In this document: one piece after another, positions 34,982 to 46,493 of the stretch
Numbering within the stretch: the first letter of the stretch is position 1
How the letters are laid out: each line of letters begins with the position of its first letter
Source: Blastomyces gilchristii SLH14081
Lineage: Eukaryota > Ascomycota > Eurotiomycetes > Onygenales > Ajellomycetaceae
Direction of reading: 5' to 3'
Assembly (NCBI RefSeq): GCF_000003855.2
Contig: NW_003101680.1
Location: 4,318,731-4,382,730, forward strand
DNA: 64,000 bases
Program-made: the position numbers and the translations under genes
Notes under the pieces: generated by a model
The model's database searches: none
Told to the model about the DNA's origin: nothing
What the model saw: only the letters and a program-made list of their open reading frames with translations

Positions 34982-35513
34982 TGTAATATGATAGAATCAA
35001 AGCAGTGACTAGTCAGCAGTGTCACATAGAAGTAGTTGTTTGAAAAGTCATATGAGTGAGCTTGACTATCTTGCTTGAATAGTGAGCTCATAGACTACAG
35101 AGTTATTGCAAGGATATCATAGATGTGATACTTAGTATACTAAGAAGATTGTATGAGATATGCAGTAACTCTTGTATATATTCTAGTAGAAGAAAAACAA
35201 ATCACTGACTTCTTTCATGAGAAATCAGTATCTAGCTATTCTATATAGACAATGAGTGAATACCTTCTCTCATTTCATAAGTGAGAATAGTCAGAGTGAT
35301 ACCTCAGCAGCGTCTCACTGTCAAGGAAAAGTAATCTGCTGACCTTATATAGAAGTGGGGTTCTTATATCCATCAATCAGATCTTTCTATGATATATTCA
35401 AATGATGTCATAGAGCGGTTGAAAACCAGTTCAAACAGGATGAAATCATCCGCATGAAAGCAATGGGCCGTGTGGAACTGCAACGGGGTCTTGGCGCGGC
35501 CGGGAGCGTGACA
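34982..35513 (-). repeat. Gypsy B 5' LTR, right third nearly unmutated
   Basis: The 532-bp LTR ends GGGAGCGTGACA. From about 35330 to 35513 it keeps CpG, GG and CC (GGGCCGTGTGG, GGCGCGGCCGGGAGCG). Its left two thirds are mutated like the 3' LTR. Confidence 0.93.
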
Positions 35514-35518
35514 AGTTA

Positions 35519-35803
35519 ACTATTATACATTCATCAATTTCAGATATGCAAAATCAGAAAATTCCAGCCCAGAATACAAAAACTGTTTACAAATTGCAGT
35601 GTTTTAACATCTTTTAATACTTTGAAACCATTTGACAATATCATGACAAAGGAAAAGAGAAAAAGAACACAGTCTCAAAGATAGACTCATTAAATAGATA
35701 GTATAGAAAGAAATTGAAAGAAAAAGATAAAGAAAAAGATAAAGTAAAGAGAGACTATAACAAAACAAATTATTAAAAGAGAGTGTATAGCTGTTTTAAC
35801 AGA
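35519..35803 (-). mobile_element. LINE 1 3' untranslated region
   Basis: Collinear with 55390-55654 of LINE 2, between the ORF2 stop and the Gypsy B insertion site. It contains A-rich stretches (GAAAAAGATAAAG repeats near 35716-35745). It is less mutated than the coding parts. Confidence 0.75.
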
Positions 35804-38800
35804 CTATATCTGATTGATTTTCTCCTCTTCATATTCAGATAATTCTGAATTTAGCCATTTTCTTGTAGCTGCTTGAGTTTCTGATAGAAAGTCTATTAAG
35901 TATTTAATTCCTGTCTCAGTTAAGAATAAGAATCTCATATTTAATTGATTTAGATCATACTTCTCTTTCAATCTGACTCTAAGACTATTGTATAATGCAC
36001 AGTGTATTACAATATACTCAGGATTCTCATTTGTATTGCAGAATGAGCATTCTATTGAGTCAAATCTATCATCAAATCTTTGTATATAAGATTTGAAATA
36101 GCCATGTCCTAGTTTCAGCTGTATTATAGATGAGAATATTTTCTTTATACATTTAATTGAATAAGATTTCCACTTGGGTTTTGTTTCAAATCTTGAATAA
36201 TGTATACTCTTCTTTTGTTTCTGTCAGCTTTCATTCCACTTATCTAAACAAGATTCTTTTATTTTTCTCTTTATAAAAGATCAGGACATAATTTTTTAAA
36301 TAGATCTGCTTAATTCTGCACTCTTTTTTGCAGCTGAATCAGCCAATTCATTATCATGAATATTCATATGAGCAGAAACTCAGTGCAGATGAATTATTAG
36401 CTTTGATATTCTTCTCTTTTGAATTTTCAAAACAGAGTTTAAGATCAGTTCAAGATTCATTTGATCATTATGAATCTGACTATTTCTAAGTCTTTTTAAA
36501 GCAGCTTGACTATCAGAGAATATTCATGTCTCTTTCAAACAATTTCCTCTTTTATAAGATTTTATTTCAATGAGTTTGAAAGCTTTCACTATTGCAAATA
36601 GTTCAGCATCAAAGACTTCACATTCACAGCCTAGATTTCAGAAATCTGAGATAAAATTGATATTATCTTCAGTATAAGCAATGCCTGCACCTAATCTATT
36701 CAAGTTCTCATTTTTTGAGTCATCTGAATAAATCAGAATAGAGTCTTTTATATTAATTGTAGAAATTCTCTTCAAATGCTGTTCATATTCTTTCTCTTTT
36801 GATAGTTCACTTATTTGTAAGTCTATAAGAGATTCAAGCTTTTCTCTTCAGAGTGATAACTTCTCATGATCAACTTTTTCAATATTTAAAGAAGAAAATT
36901 GATTTTTAATCAGAGAGCATAGTCTGTACAGTTGAGAAGACATTTTCTTTGAAGAATTATTTTCATTTCAATCAAGAAATCTATTTCAATTCAGTTCATT
37001 TTCAGAGTTAATTGATGAAAATGAAGAAGAGACTCTTTCTCTGATTATATGATTTAAGCTCATCTTTACAACTCTCAGAGCATAGTTCATACAGGCCTTT
37101 TCAAATCTAATAGTAGAAGAAGGAATTGAAGCTTCAATTTCCATTGCTTTAATAGAAGATGATTTAAATGCTTTCAGAATTCTTCTCAAGACTCTGTTTT
37201 GCAGACTTTGAAAGAGTTCAGTGAAATTCCCTTGATTATTCCATCAAACTTGAACTTCATAATCAGCTACTGATGTAATACAGGCTATATATAACTGTCT
37301 CATAGCCTGGAAGAATAGACCTCTCTCTGTATTTGATAGTCTGATTATGTTGTTCAATAGTCTTTCTGCCTTGACAGTTCTTTGTTAAATGTGATATTTA
37401 AAATTCAACTTAGAGTTTAATCATACTTCTAATCATTTGATATTTACACTGGGTTTAATCTCTCTATTTAAAAGAGTTAGAGATAGTTCTTTCTCATTGA
37501 ATCTAGGAAAGAAATGAATTAACTCAGTTTTATTCATATCAAATTGAATTTGATTAATATCTGCTCTAACAAAGATTTTCTTTGCAGCTTCTTCAATTAC
37601 TTTCAAATTCTCTTTGATAGTTTTTGAGCTGTAGACTAGACCAATAACATCTACATAACTCAGAGATCACACTATTCTCATATTTCTATTTTTGAATAGA
37701 TATACAGTGTATATTGCAAATAAAATGAGTGAGATTGAAGATCTCTGTGATACTTCTATTTTTATCTCAGTCTTATCTTATTTTATTCCATCAAAGAAGA
37801 GTTGTATAATTCTTTTAGATATAAAATAGTTAACTTATTTTATTAGAGAAAGTGACAGTTTTAATATCTTCAATGTCTGAATTAACTTTGACTTTGAAAC
37901 ATGATCAAATGCTTCTTTTATATCAATAAAAACTGCAGTTAAGATCAGACTCTCATGCTTTGCTATTTGAATATTATAAACAACTGAGAGAACAGTGTCA
38001 ATTGCAGAACACTGTTTTCTACCTCTTATTTATTCACTGAATAAAAGAGAATCATTTATAGAGCTTATAAAAGATAGTTGAGTAGCTATTATCTTTTCTA
38101 AAACCTTTCCTAGGCAGTTCAATAGAGATATTACTCTATATAACTTAGGAATTGAAGTTTTTCTATTAGGTTTTGCAAGAATCACTTCAGTGGCTTCTCT
38201 CCAGCATTCAGAATGATATTCATTTTTCAAGAGATTGAAAAAGAGCTCAAAATATTCATTCTTTAAGTAGAAATATGTATTTTGAATAATCAAGTGATTA
38301 ATTGAATCAGAACCTGCAGCAGTTTTAACAGAACTTGAGAAGATAGCTGACTCTAATTCATCTTGTGTAAGATCAGATCATTCCCAGTCATTTTCATCAA
38401 TGCAGTTGAGAAGTGATATATTCTCTTCCTCTGAATCTGAATCTGAATCTGATGAGTTCTGAAAGAGATTTCTCATGAAAGCTTGACATTTTTCCTCAAA
38501 AGAGTTTGCTGTATATGATTCATTCTGAAACTCATATTCTAAGGCTGAAAGTTTTGCTACACTTCTTGTTTTAGTATAGTTAAAAGCTTTAAAAACTTTC
38601 TTTTCTTATACTTCTTCAAGAAATTTATTTCAGCAGTCTGTTTTAACTCTTTTAATATCTGAGAAATATTCATTTCTGACAGCTTTGAACTCTTTATCAG
38701 ATATTATATCATTCTTTCAATCTCTTCTAGCAGTAGCTAATTCTTTTCTTTTAGATGAGATATTCTCATTTCATCAAGGTTTTGAATACTCAGAAGATTT

Positions 38801-39766
38801 TCTTTTTGAAATATTATCTCTAACACTTATTAGAATAATAGATGTAATAAGCTTCACTCTATTCTCAAGCATTTCATTTGAGATATCTTGATCAGAATTT
38901 CAATGTAGCTCATTCTGTCTTACAGATTTTAACAGTTTTATGCTTTCTTCAACTACTTTTCAATCAGCTTTTTCAAAGTTATACTGATTAGAGAGAAGAG
39001 GATTTTCACTCATTTATTTTTCACTCAGTTTAATATCAAATTGAATAATCTCATGATCTGATTCTGATATCTCATTTGAATCAATAAACCAGTTTACAAG
39101 TCTTCTTTTCATTAGATTTTATGATATGAAGATTAGATCTATAATAGACTTCTATTTCATGCCTTTTCTAAAGAATGTTTGTTGATCAGACTTATTAACC
39201 AAATCTATTGAATACTCAAAGATTCATTTAATCAGATTATCAGCTCTCACTGCTCTCTTGCATTCTGAATTTTATCAGAAATGATGTGCATTGAAATCTT
39301 CTGTAATTATAGAGTTTCTTGATGAAGTTATATTCAGAAATCCTCTATCAATTGTTCAGATATTGTTATTTTTCTTCAATGACTTTTCATTATAGATATT
39401 TATGAGCTGTATAGTATCAAACTCATTTTCTTTATCTATAATATCACTCATCAGAATATCAGGGTCAGATATGATATCAAATCTTAGATTAAATTGATAT
39501 CTTGATCTCTTTCTTTCATAGATCACTACTCTTGACTTTATCTCAGACTTTTGAGATAGAAAGCAGTAATAGCTTGAATGAGAAATAATGTAATTTTACT
39601 CAGCATCAAAATTCAGTTCCTGAAGTAGTATAAAATCAACTTTTTATTCAAATGTAATTTGAAGACAAGAATAAATATAATTTGAGTTTCTATTCACATT
39701 ATTTTGAATAAATGTGATTTTTGAAGAGTTTTTAAACTTTTTTTGTTATTTTTGTTATATATTCAT
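35804..39766 (-). pseudogene. LINE 1 ORF2 remnant: endonuclease, reverse transcriptase, RNase H
   Basis: The frame of about 1321 codons runs from ATG at 39766 (29 bases after the ORF1 stop) to TAG at 35806-35804. N-terminal APE endonuclease motifs are visible: QNNVNRNSNYIYSCLQ, DFILLQEL, IITEDFNAHH (family GDFNAHH, Gly to Glu) and SDHEII. RT at 38293-38030 reads YHSECWREATEVILAKPNRK and ISLLNCLGKVLEKIIATQLS, very close to the Tad/I consensus. A linker follows at 37189-36986. RNase H near 36700 has DSILIYSDDSK (IYSDGS). A CNTNEN-H-type Cys/His tail is near 36040. Stops interrupt throughout. In life the protein nicks the target and reverse-transcribes the LINE RNA there. Confidence 0.9.
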
Positions 39767-39795
39767 ACTAAAAGAGAGTAGAGATAGAGTAGGAT

Positions 39796-41400
39796 CTAGT
39801 CACTATCATCAGATAGTAGATTATAACTATTTTGAAAAGTAGGGATCTCAACTGCTTGCATTATATCTAGTTTATCATCAGAGTCATTTCTCAATTCTCT
39901 AATCTTAACAGAAGTTTGAGGATTCAAATTCTGTTTAGATTTAGCTGAAGTATTAAAGTTTGAAGATTTAGATAGTTGAAAGTTTCTTCTTTTTGAGCTT
40001 ATAGTTATAAGTCTACTGACTTGACTCTTCTCTTCAGTTCTAGATTGACTTTGAGCTTTATCTTTTCTTCAGTTCTTTTGAGTTCTAGAAGCAAATATAC
40101 ATTCTTTTGAGCTAGATGCATGTTTTTCTTTGCAATTAGAGTACTTAAGCAGAGTGTATTGACATATTTCATCTCTTTTTAAACATATTTCATATTTATG
40201 CTCACTAGTTTTATAATCTCTGGCACAGAATACACATTTTAAGTCTCTAAAATATGAGATTGCAAAGTATTCATATCTTTGACAGTTTAAACACTGTGTT
40301 TGAGCTTTGAGATTCATTCTTGAGTCTTTGTATTCATGAACTCTTATTTTCAAACCTGCTACTCTTACTTCAGAGATCTTTGACTGTTCAAGTGTTTTTA
40401 TATATACTAGAACAGAGACATTTCTCCTGCTTTGTCTGAACTTAATTGAATTTAGTCATACAGGCTTCTTTCTCAGTTGAATAGAGTTGTATTCTTTCAA
40501 TTCATTTTTAAGAAGTAGCATTTCTTCTTCACAGTCAAAAATTTCAACTGAAATATCATGAAGAATGAATTTGTCTCACTTTTCATCTCTTTCAGATAGA
40601 ATTATTGTGTTTAGCAAAGATTCTACTGCTGACTTTCAGAGATTCTCATTCTGAATAAGGAATTCAGCACTGAATTCAGATATTGTAGTCAGAATGATGG
40701 AGTTTCTAAAGAATGATGACTTAATTGAAGCTATAACTGATTTTTAAACTTTAATATCAGTTATCAACTGAGAAAAGAACTGCTGATTAATTTCATTTCT
40801 GATTCTGAAAATGAGATTTGAGTTTAGCCTGTTTCTTTGCAGAATGTCCTGGTTTGAGACTTTGAGAATAAGTCTTCTATTTCTGAAGATTTGAAAGTTT
40901 TTCTCTTTTTGCATTTTCTTTTTCACTTTTCTATGAATAGAGACATGAGCAGTATTCTTCTCAGTTTTCTCAGGATTTTGAGCAGGTTTTGAGACAGCAG
41001 GTTTAAAGACAGCAGATTCAGCTGCTTGAGCATATATTATCTTCTGATTCAAAGAAGAAGAAGAAGTAGAAAAAAAGAAAGAAGAAGAGTAAGATAAAGA
41101 GTCAGTGATTATACTAGAAATTTTCAAGATTTTTTAAACTGTGTTTGAGATTCTAAGTTTGAACTTGATCATCTCCTGTAATTGTCTAGTCTGAGTATGA
41201 AGAATTAACAGAACTTCTTCATTTATCTCACTCAGACACTGCTTTTCAAGAATCTTGCTTGCTTTTTCAAGTTTCTGTATTTCAAGAACTTGTTATTTCT
41301 CTATTTCTTCTTTCTTTCTTCTCTTCAGAATTTCAATCTCAGGAATAGCATTTGAGAAAGCATCTTTTTTCACATCAACTGAGTGTATTTTTAAACTCAT
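39796..41400 (-). pseudogene. LINE 1 ORF1 remnant with three zinc knuckles
   Basis: The frame of about 535 codons starts MSLKIHSVDVKKDAFSNA and has an early coiled-coil-like Lys/Glu-rich stretch. At 41127-40744 there is an open segment with RNRRLILKVSNQDILQRNRL, like the RRLIL-V segment of Tad ORF1. At 40353-40069 the knuckles are CLNCQRYEYFAISY, CVFCARDYKTSEHKYEIC and CQYTLLKYSNCKEKHASSS followed by KEC; one Cys and one His are replaced by Tyr in the first. ORF1 proteins coat the LINE RNA. The frame ends LLSDDSD, just before ORF2. Confidence 0.85.
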
Positions 41401-43048
41401 TGTTTTCACTCAATGAAAAGTTAATCAGACTGTTTCAATTGAGATATTTCTAAGTCTGTTTTCAATTGAAAAGTTGATCAGACTGTTTCAAAAGAAGAAT
41501 AAAAGACTTTTGTGTATAAAACACCTGATTTTTTTCACACTAGTTCAGTAACTAGGTTAGATTTTTGAAGAGAATCTAATAAACTAAAATTAATTTTTGA
41601 GATAAATCAATAAAATCTTTACAATCTCTTTCTTGAGATACAGTGAGAAAAAGTATGATATCAATTGATAATAAATCAGATAATATGACAGTTTTTGAGA
41701 GAAAAACTGATAAAAAATAAATCAATTTTTTGCAGAGAAATTGATTAAAACTATTCAATTTTATTTTAAATCATTCAATTCTTCTCACACAACAAGTTTG
41801 CAACTCAAATCAGTTAATAAAGAGTGTAAAAAAGAATTAAGTATTAATAAAAGCTCTTCAGTCACTGAAAAAGTAATTCTTACTTAAAAGAATATGAAAT
41901 TATAATAGAAAATAACTCTATTTTTAATTCTTTGTAAGAATATTGTGTAAAACCCAGAGAAAAACACCTTACTTTTTCAAGAGAAGTAAAAAACTATTTC
42001 TAAGATCTTTTTTTTGTATTAACTGCTGCAGAAGAATGAGATAGAAACTGCTAAGATATGCACTACTATATACTCTCTATTAAGACTTTCCCTCTTCAGA
42101 GTCTTGATATTATAGAGAATATAAGTCTGTTTCTATATAATAATATAAATATTGTCAGCAGGATGTAGAGGAACTGATTATTTATATCTTAAAATAGAAG
42201 ACTTTGTCAATGATTATATCAATATAGAGTTAATTCTCAAATTCAATAAAAACCTAGTGTCACTGTTCTCAATCCCTTGCAGAATCTAGTGAATATTGAG
42301 ATATTAAAACTAGATTTAATATATCTCACTGTGCAGGGATCAAAGGCTCAGTCAGACCTTGAGATATACTGATTTTATAGCTGTTAGTGTGCTGTTGACT
42401 CATTATTCACTGATTATGTATTGAATGCTGTTGCCAAGGTATCTTTTTGTATTGTTCTGCCGGGGATGGGCCAGATTGAGAGGGGTAGTACAAGGGTGAG
42501 ACTTGGTGTTGAAGTCTAGATACACTGGCGACAGACTGTGGAGATTGCACTTCAGAAGAGTCCATTGATTATGTGCTTGATATTATCACTGAGATATCTT
42601 TTTGTATTTTTCTGCTGGGGATGGGCCAGATTGAGAAGGACAGTACAAGGATGAGACTTGGTGTTGGTGTTTTGGAACATCAAAGATGGACAGGGTTTTC
42701 GCGGAGGTCACTCCTTGGATATCTCCACAACTACAGGTCAGGGATCTTCCAAAATCGAGAAGATTGGTGCATATGGCTAGGTCACTTCACCTTACAATTT
42801 GTATGGCACTCTGGCCCGGGGTTGTGGTGTGGTAGGGGAGAACGGGGGATAATCCCACACAGGAGTTTCGAACAACGTCCGGTTCATGTTTGGCTGGATA
42901 ACTCCACCATCACACAGGGTATGCGGTCGGCGATGGGGTCAGAATGCTCGTATGATCGAGGGCTTTTCAATGGATCTATCGGCGGGTTCTTATTCGAAAA
43001 ATCGAGCGAGTTCGTGGTGGAGCGGTCCTCTGAAGAACAGTAAGATGA
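41401..43048 (-). mobile_element. LINE 1 5' untranslated region
   Basis: About 1.6 kb precedes ORF1 and is matched by 61237-62933 in LINE 2. It is mutated from 41401 to about 42640, then nearly intact from about 42680 to 43025 (GCATGACC-free but rich in CGG, CCCGGGG and GGGG). A 156-codon plus-strand frame at 42573-43043 and a shorter one in LINE 2 are the antisense of this UTR and are not called as genes. The last 23 bases before the TSD (43026-43048) are not in LINE 2. Confidence 0.85.
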
Positions 43049-43077
43049 ATATTACACATTCAATGATTGATATAATC

Positions 43078-44270
43078 ATATCTAACAATAATATGAAACT
43101 CTTGAATATGAGTATAGATGTGATGTCACAGTGACTCTGAGCAATATTGAAATTACAATAACAATAAATAGCTGATATGCATGCAACTCAATAACTTCAA
43201 TACAAAGAGATTCAATGATTAACTCATGTGATTTCAATATCTACAGAATTGAATATAAAAGCACTGAAAGAACACTTAAATACTTCTGCATATTTTAATA
43301 CTTCTAATCTCACTCTCTACTCATCATGAAGAATGAAAATGCTCATGAAACTGAGTATAGATAGAGATATTATTGATTTATTAATCAATCAAGATTAATA
43401 TATCAATGAATGATTGAAGAATTATATGAAACAGAAGTTTCATTCATGAATAAAAGCATGTGAATCAGTGTTGCAAACATCTGACAATATTATGAAACAT
43501 CTTGATATTCTGTTCTGAGACACTGCTATGCAATAGAAAGTATTAGATTGATTACAGAGTGTCTGACAGAGAAATACTTCTCTTACAACATTTATTCCTG
43601 ACTTCAATATCAAGATTTCAGAAGCAGATGATCAATCTTGAGAGATTCAAATGAAGATTAGCATGCTTAAGAAGATATTAACTTTCAAACTCTTACAGGC
43701 TCTTATAAGTGTAGATAAAGATCAGACTTATGAAGGTTTCTGCACACAGCTCTGAACATTGAATGACTGTCTTATCAAGCTCAAGAGTATACAGAACAGT
43801 GATAGAAGACATTACACTTCAGTCATTTATATACTTATGCTGAAGAACAGCAATGATGCAGATGTCATGAACTGAATAGATTCAAATGTCTACATATAAG
43901 CAAGAGTTTCCACTATTTGAACAGGCTTCTGAGTCTCTGAAATCACTCTTAAGAAAGTCACTGATTGATGTCAATGTGAAGTATACATCAACTGTAACTG
44001 ATTAGAACATATTACTTTCAACTGCTGATTGACCTATGTATCTTCACACTTAAGAGAAAGACCAGTATCTTCTCAATTGAGAGAAAGATCAGTGTCTTCT
44101 TATTTGAAGAATAAATCAGTGCCTGTCTGTGTCAATCATATTGCAGTGAAGGAAGATTCAGAAGATAACTATGAGAATGTCTCAGTGAAACAGGGAAAAG
44201 ATTAGCTTCTGTTCAAATTTGCAAACAGAAGCTTGAAGAGATCAAATGACAATGATTTGAAGAGAAAATG
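43078..44270 (+). pseudogene. Gypsy A gag remnant (copy 3)
   Basis: The start codon position is ATA (43078-43080), where copies 2 and 4 have ATG, so the start itself is lost by G-to-A. The gag frame continues with a mutated version of MKISMLKKTLTF near 43650. A zinc knuckle follows at about 43985-44028, YINCN-stop-LEHITFNC, in which the His survives but the first Cys is Tyr. A second block at 44040-44250 holds Ser/Arg/Glu-rich sequence with a short internal duplication (RERP/RERSVSS, 44060-44100). Dead. Confidence 0.75.
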
Positions 44271-46493
44271 ACAATGAATGCAATTCTTGTATCTACTGTG
44301 ATTGATAACATGTATAATATGAAAGCTATGATAGACAGCAGTCTATGTTACTATGCAATGATAAAATCTTCAGTTGTAAGATATTATAACCTTCAGCATA
44401 TTTCTTTATCAAAACCCTGACTTCTCACAGAATTTAATAATCTGAAAGATGTTTGTATCTGTTACATAGTAAAACTAAACATAGATGTGAGAGAATATTA
44501 ATATGAAGATGTCTATACATATAAAGTTAATAATCTTGATTATAATCTTATGTTAGAACTTGTCTGACTATCTGAACAAGACATCTTGCTGAATGCTTGA
44601 AACAGAAGCTTGATATTCTCTAATAATAATAGAATTCATGAAGATAATATTTACAAGACTATGAACCTTACACAGATCTCTGTCAATACTTATGAAATAC
44701 TCTGAAAAAGAAGTCATTATCAAAACTGCTGACAGAGTCACTGACAAGTTCACTGATAGCAGAATTATATATCAATTTATTTCATCAGTCTGACTGATAT
44801 TAAAAAAACCTTAGAAAAGTTATTCTGTACTACAATAACAGATTCTCACACAAAACTTTCTCAATAATATCATGAATATCTAGATGTCTTTCAATAAGAC
44901 AATATTATAAATATACCTTCTTTACAAGACTCACGAGTGAATCACAGTATCAAGTTAGAAAAGAAGAATGATAAGAACTCTGAGTCACTGTAAGACTCTC
45001 TTTATAATATGTCTCAAGATGAACTTCTTCTTCTTCAGAAGACACTCAATGATCTGTTGAATAAGAGATTTATACATATTAGCAACTCTTTCACTGCAGC
45101 TTCTATTCTCTTTATAAAGAAGTCAGATAAAGAACTCTGATTCTGTGTGAACTACTGTGATCTGAACAGATTAATAAAGAAAGATCATTATTTTTTATCT
45201 CTTATCAATGAAATTCTAGCATGTATCAGATAAGCTCAATAATTTATAAAGCTAGATATCATCACTGCATTTCATAAGATTTATATCACTGAAGAAGATG
45301 AATGACTTACAGTATTTCAAATATATTATGATCTCTTTAAATAAATAGTTACACTTTTTGAACTGACTAATATTCTCAGTATATTTCAGAAGTATATCAA
45401 CTGAGTACTTCAAGATTTTCTTAATAAGTTTGTATTTACTTATCTAGATAACATTCTCATCTTCACTGATAAATTCAGAAAAGAGTATCAAGAGCATGTG
45501 TAAAGAGTATTACAACAACTATAAGAAGCAGAACTATCAATTGATATTGACAAGTGTAATTTCAAAGTTAAGAGTATTAAATACTCAGGTTTTATTATAG
45601 AAGTTAATAAGAGGATTTGAATGAATTCTGAGAAGATCTCTGTCATTCTCAAATAAGAAGCTTCATGTACTGTGAAAGATATATGAAGTGACATTGAATT
45701 TACTAACTTCTATCAGCAATTTATATGAAACTTCTCAGATATTGTGAGATCACTTACAGAACTTACTAAGAAGAACTCAGTATTTCAATGATCAGTGAAT
45801 ACTGAAGCTATATTTACACAGATGAAGAAGATATTCATTAATATCTCTCTACTGATAATATTTGATTCTGATTATAAGATAGTTATTGAAGCTGATTTCT
45901 CTGACTATGTGATAGAAGAAGTGATATTGTAATATAATAATAAAGATGTTCTACAATCATATATCTTCATATCTAAGAAACTGAGTTCTGCTGAATACAA
46001 TTATGAGATCTATGATAAGAAACTTCTTATAATTGTACACTGTTTAGAAGAATAAGACTCTGAACTCTGAAGTATCTCTGAATTTGAGATAGTCACAGAT
46101 CATAAGAATCTCAAATACTTTACAACTATCTGTAAACTCACTGAATGACAGATATGATAATCTGAGTTCTTAAGTCACTTTCATTTTATAATACACTATC
46201 ATTCTGGCAGCCAGAACTCGATGGCAGATGCTCTCTTACAATGAGAGTAAGATATATCATTCAATGTAACAGATACTCACTGAATGAATCAAGAGCACCA
46301 GCTCTTGAATCTGAAGATACTAGTTGATCAAGATGAAACAGCTCATGACACTATACGTGCTTCTTCAATTAGAACTGTCACTGATATCTCAACTTCTCCC
46401 GAATCTACATTAGATGAGCTATGGCATACAGCAGCTCAAACCGATGAACTTCTTCAAGCACTCACTGAAGCAGTACGACAAGAAGCACCTTGA
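44271..46493 (+). pseudogene. Gypsy A pol remnant (protease, RT, RNase H; integrase deleted)
   Basis: Protease, about 44271-44570, reads MTMNAILVSTVIDNMYNMKA then MIDSSLCYYAMIKSS. RT, about 45055-45640, has LFIKKSDKEL, FCVNYCDLNRLIKKDHYF and YLDNILIFTD (YLDD to YLDN). RNase H, about 45880-46180, has [20 protein letters not shown] and VTDHKNLKYFTT, typical of fungal Ty3 elements. At 46284-46493 a clean frame gives the linker MNQEHQLLNLKILVDQDET, ending RQEAP. Right after it the sequence jumps to the 3' end of the element, so almost all of integrase is missing. The stretch 46200-46567 is much less mutated than the rest. Confidence 0.85.

Larger units (their letters stand above)
27706..35513 (-). 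mobile_element. Gypsy B: complete Ty3/Gypsy element inside LINE 1
   Basis: This is a 7808-bp element with 532-bp LTRs (27706-28237 and 34982-35513), both TGTAA...GA[C/T]A, flanked by AGTTA (27701-27705 and 35514-35518). Joining the flanks restores the LINE 3' UTR exactly as it appears uninterrupted at 55385 in LINE 2. Coding is on the minus strand: gag from 34792, a zinc knuckle near 34010-34055, RT with YLDN near 32780-32800, RNase H, integrase 31168-30944. A further 2 kb precedes the 3' LTR and carries one extra open frame. A polypurine tract (AAAGAAGAGAGTAT on the minus strand) abuts the 3' LTR at 28238. Confidence 0.94.
27603..43048 (-). mobile_element. LINE 1: full-length Tad/I-type non-LTR retrotransposon, split by Gypsy B
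   Basis: The element is on the minus strand. Its 3' end with an (ATT)n/(AAT)n tail is at 27603 and its 5' end is near 43025-43048, flanked by the 12-bp duplication ATATTACACATT (27591-27602 and 43049-43060). Without Gypsy B it is about 7.6 kb, matching LINE 2. ORF1 (41400-39796) carries three zinc knuckles. ORF2 (39766-35804) carries an APE-type endonuclease, reverse transcriptase and RNase H, the plan of the Tad/I group. The 3' UTR ends in a hairpin and the AT-rich triplet tail. The body is heavily mutated, but the 5' 350 bases are nearly intact. Confidence 0.92.

Noticed and set aside
42573..43043. 156-codon open plus-strand frame, normal-looking protein
   Set aside because: It is antisense to the LINE 1 5' UTR. 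The homologous frame in LINE 2 (62597-62995) runs across the LINE end into Gypsy gag, so the openness is a by-product of unmutated GC-rich DNA.
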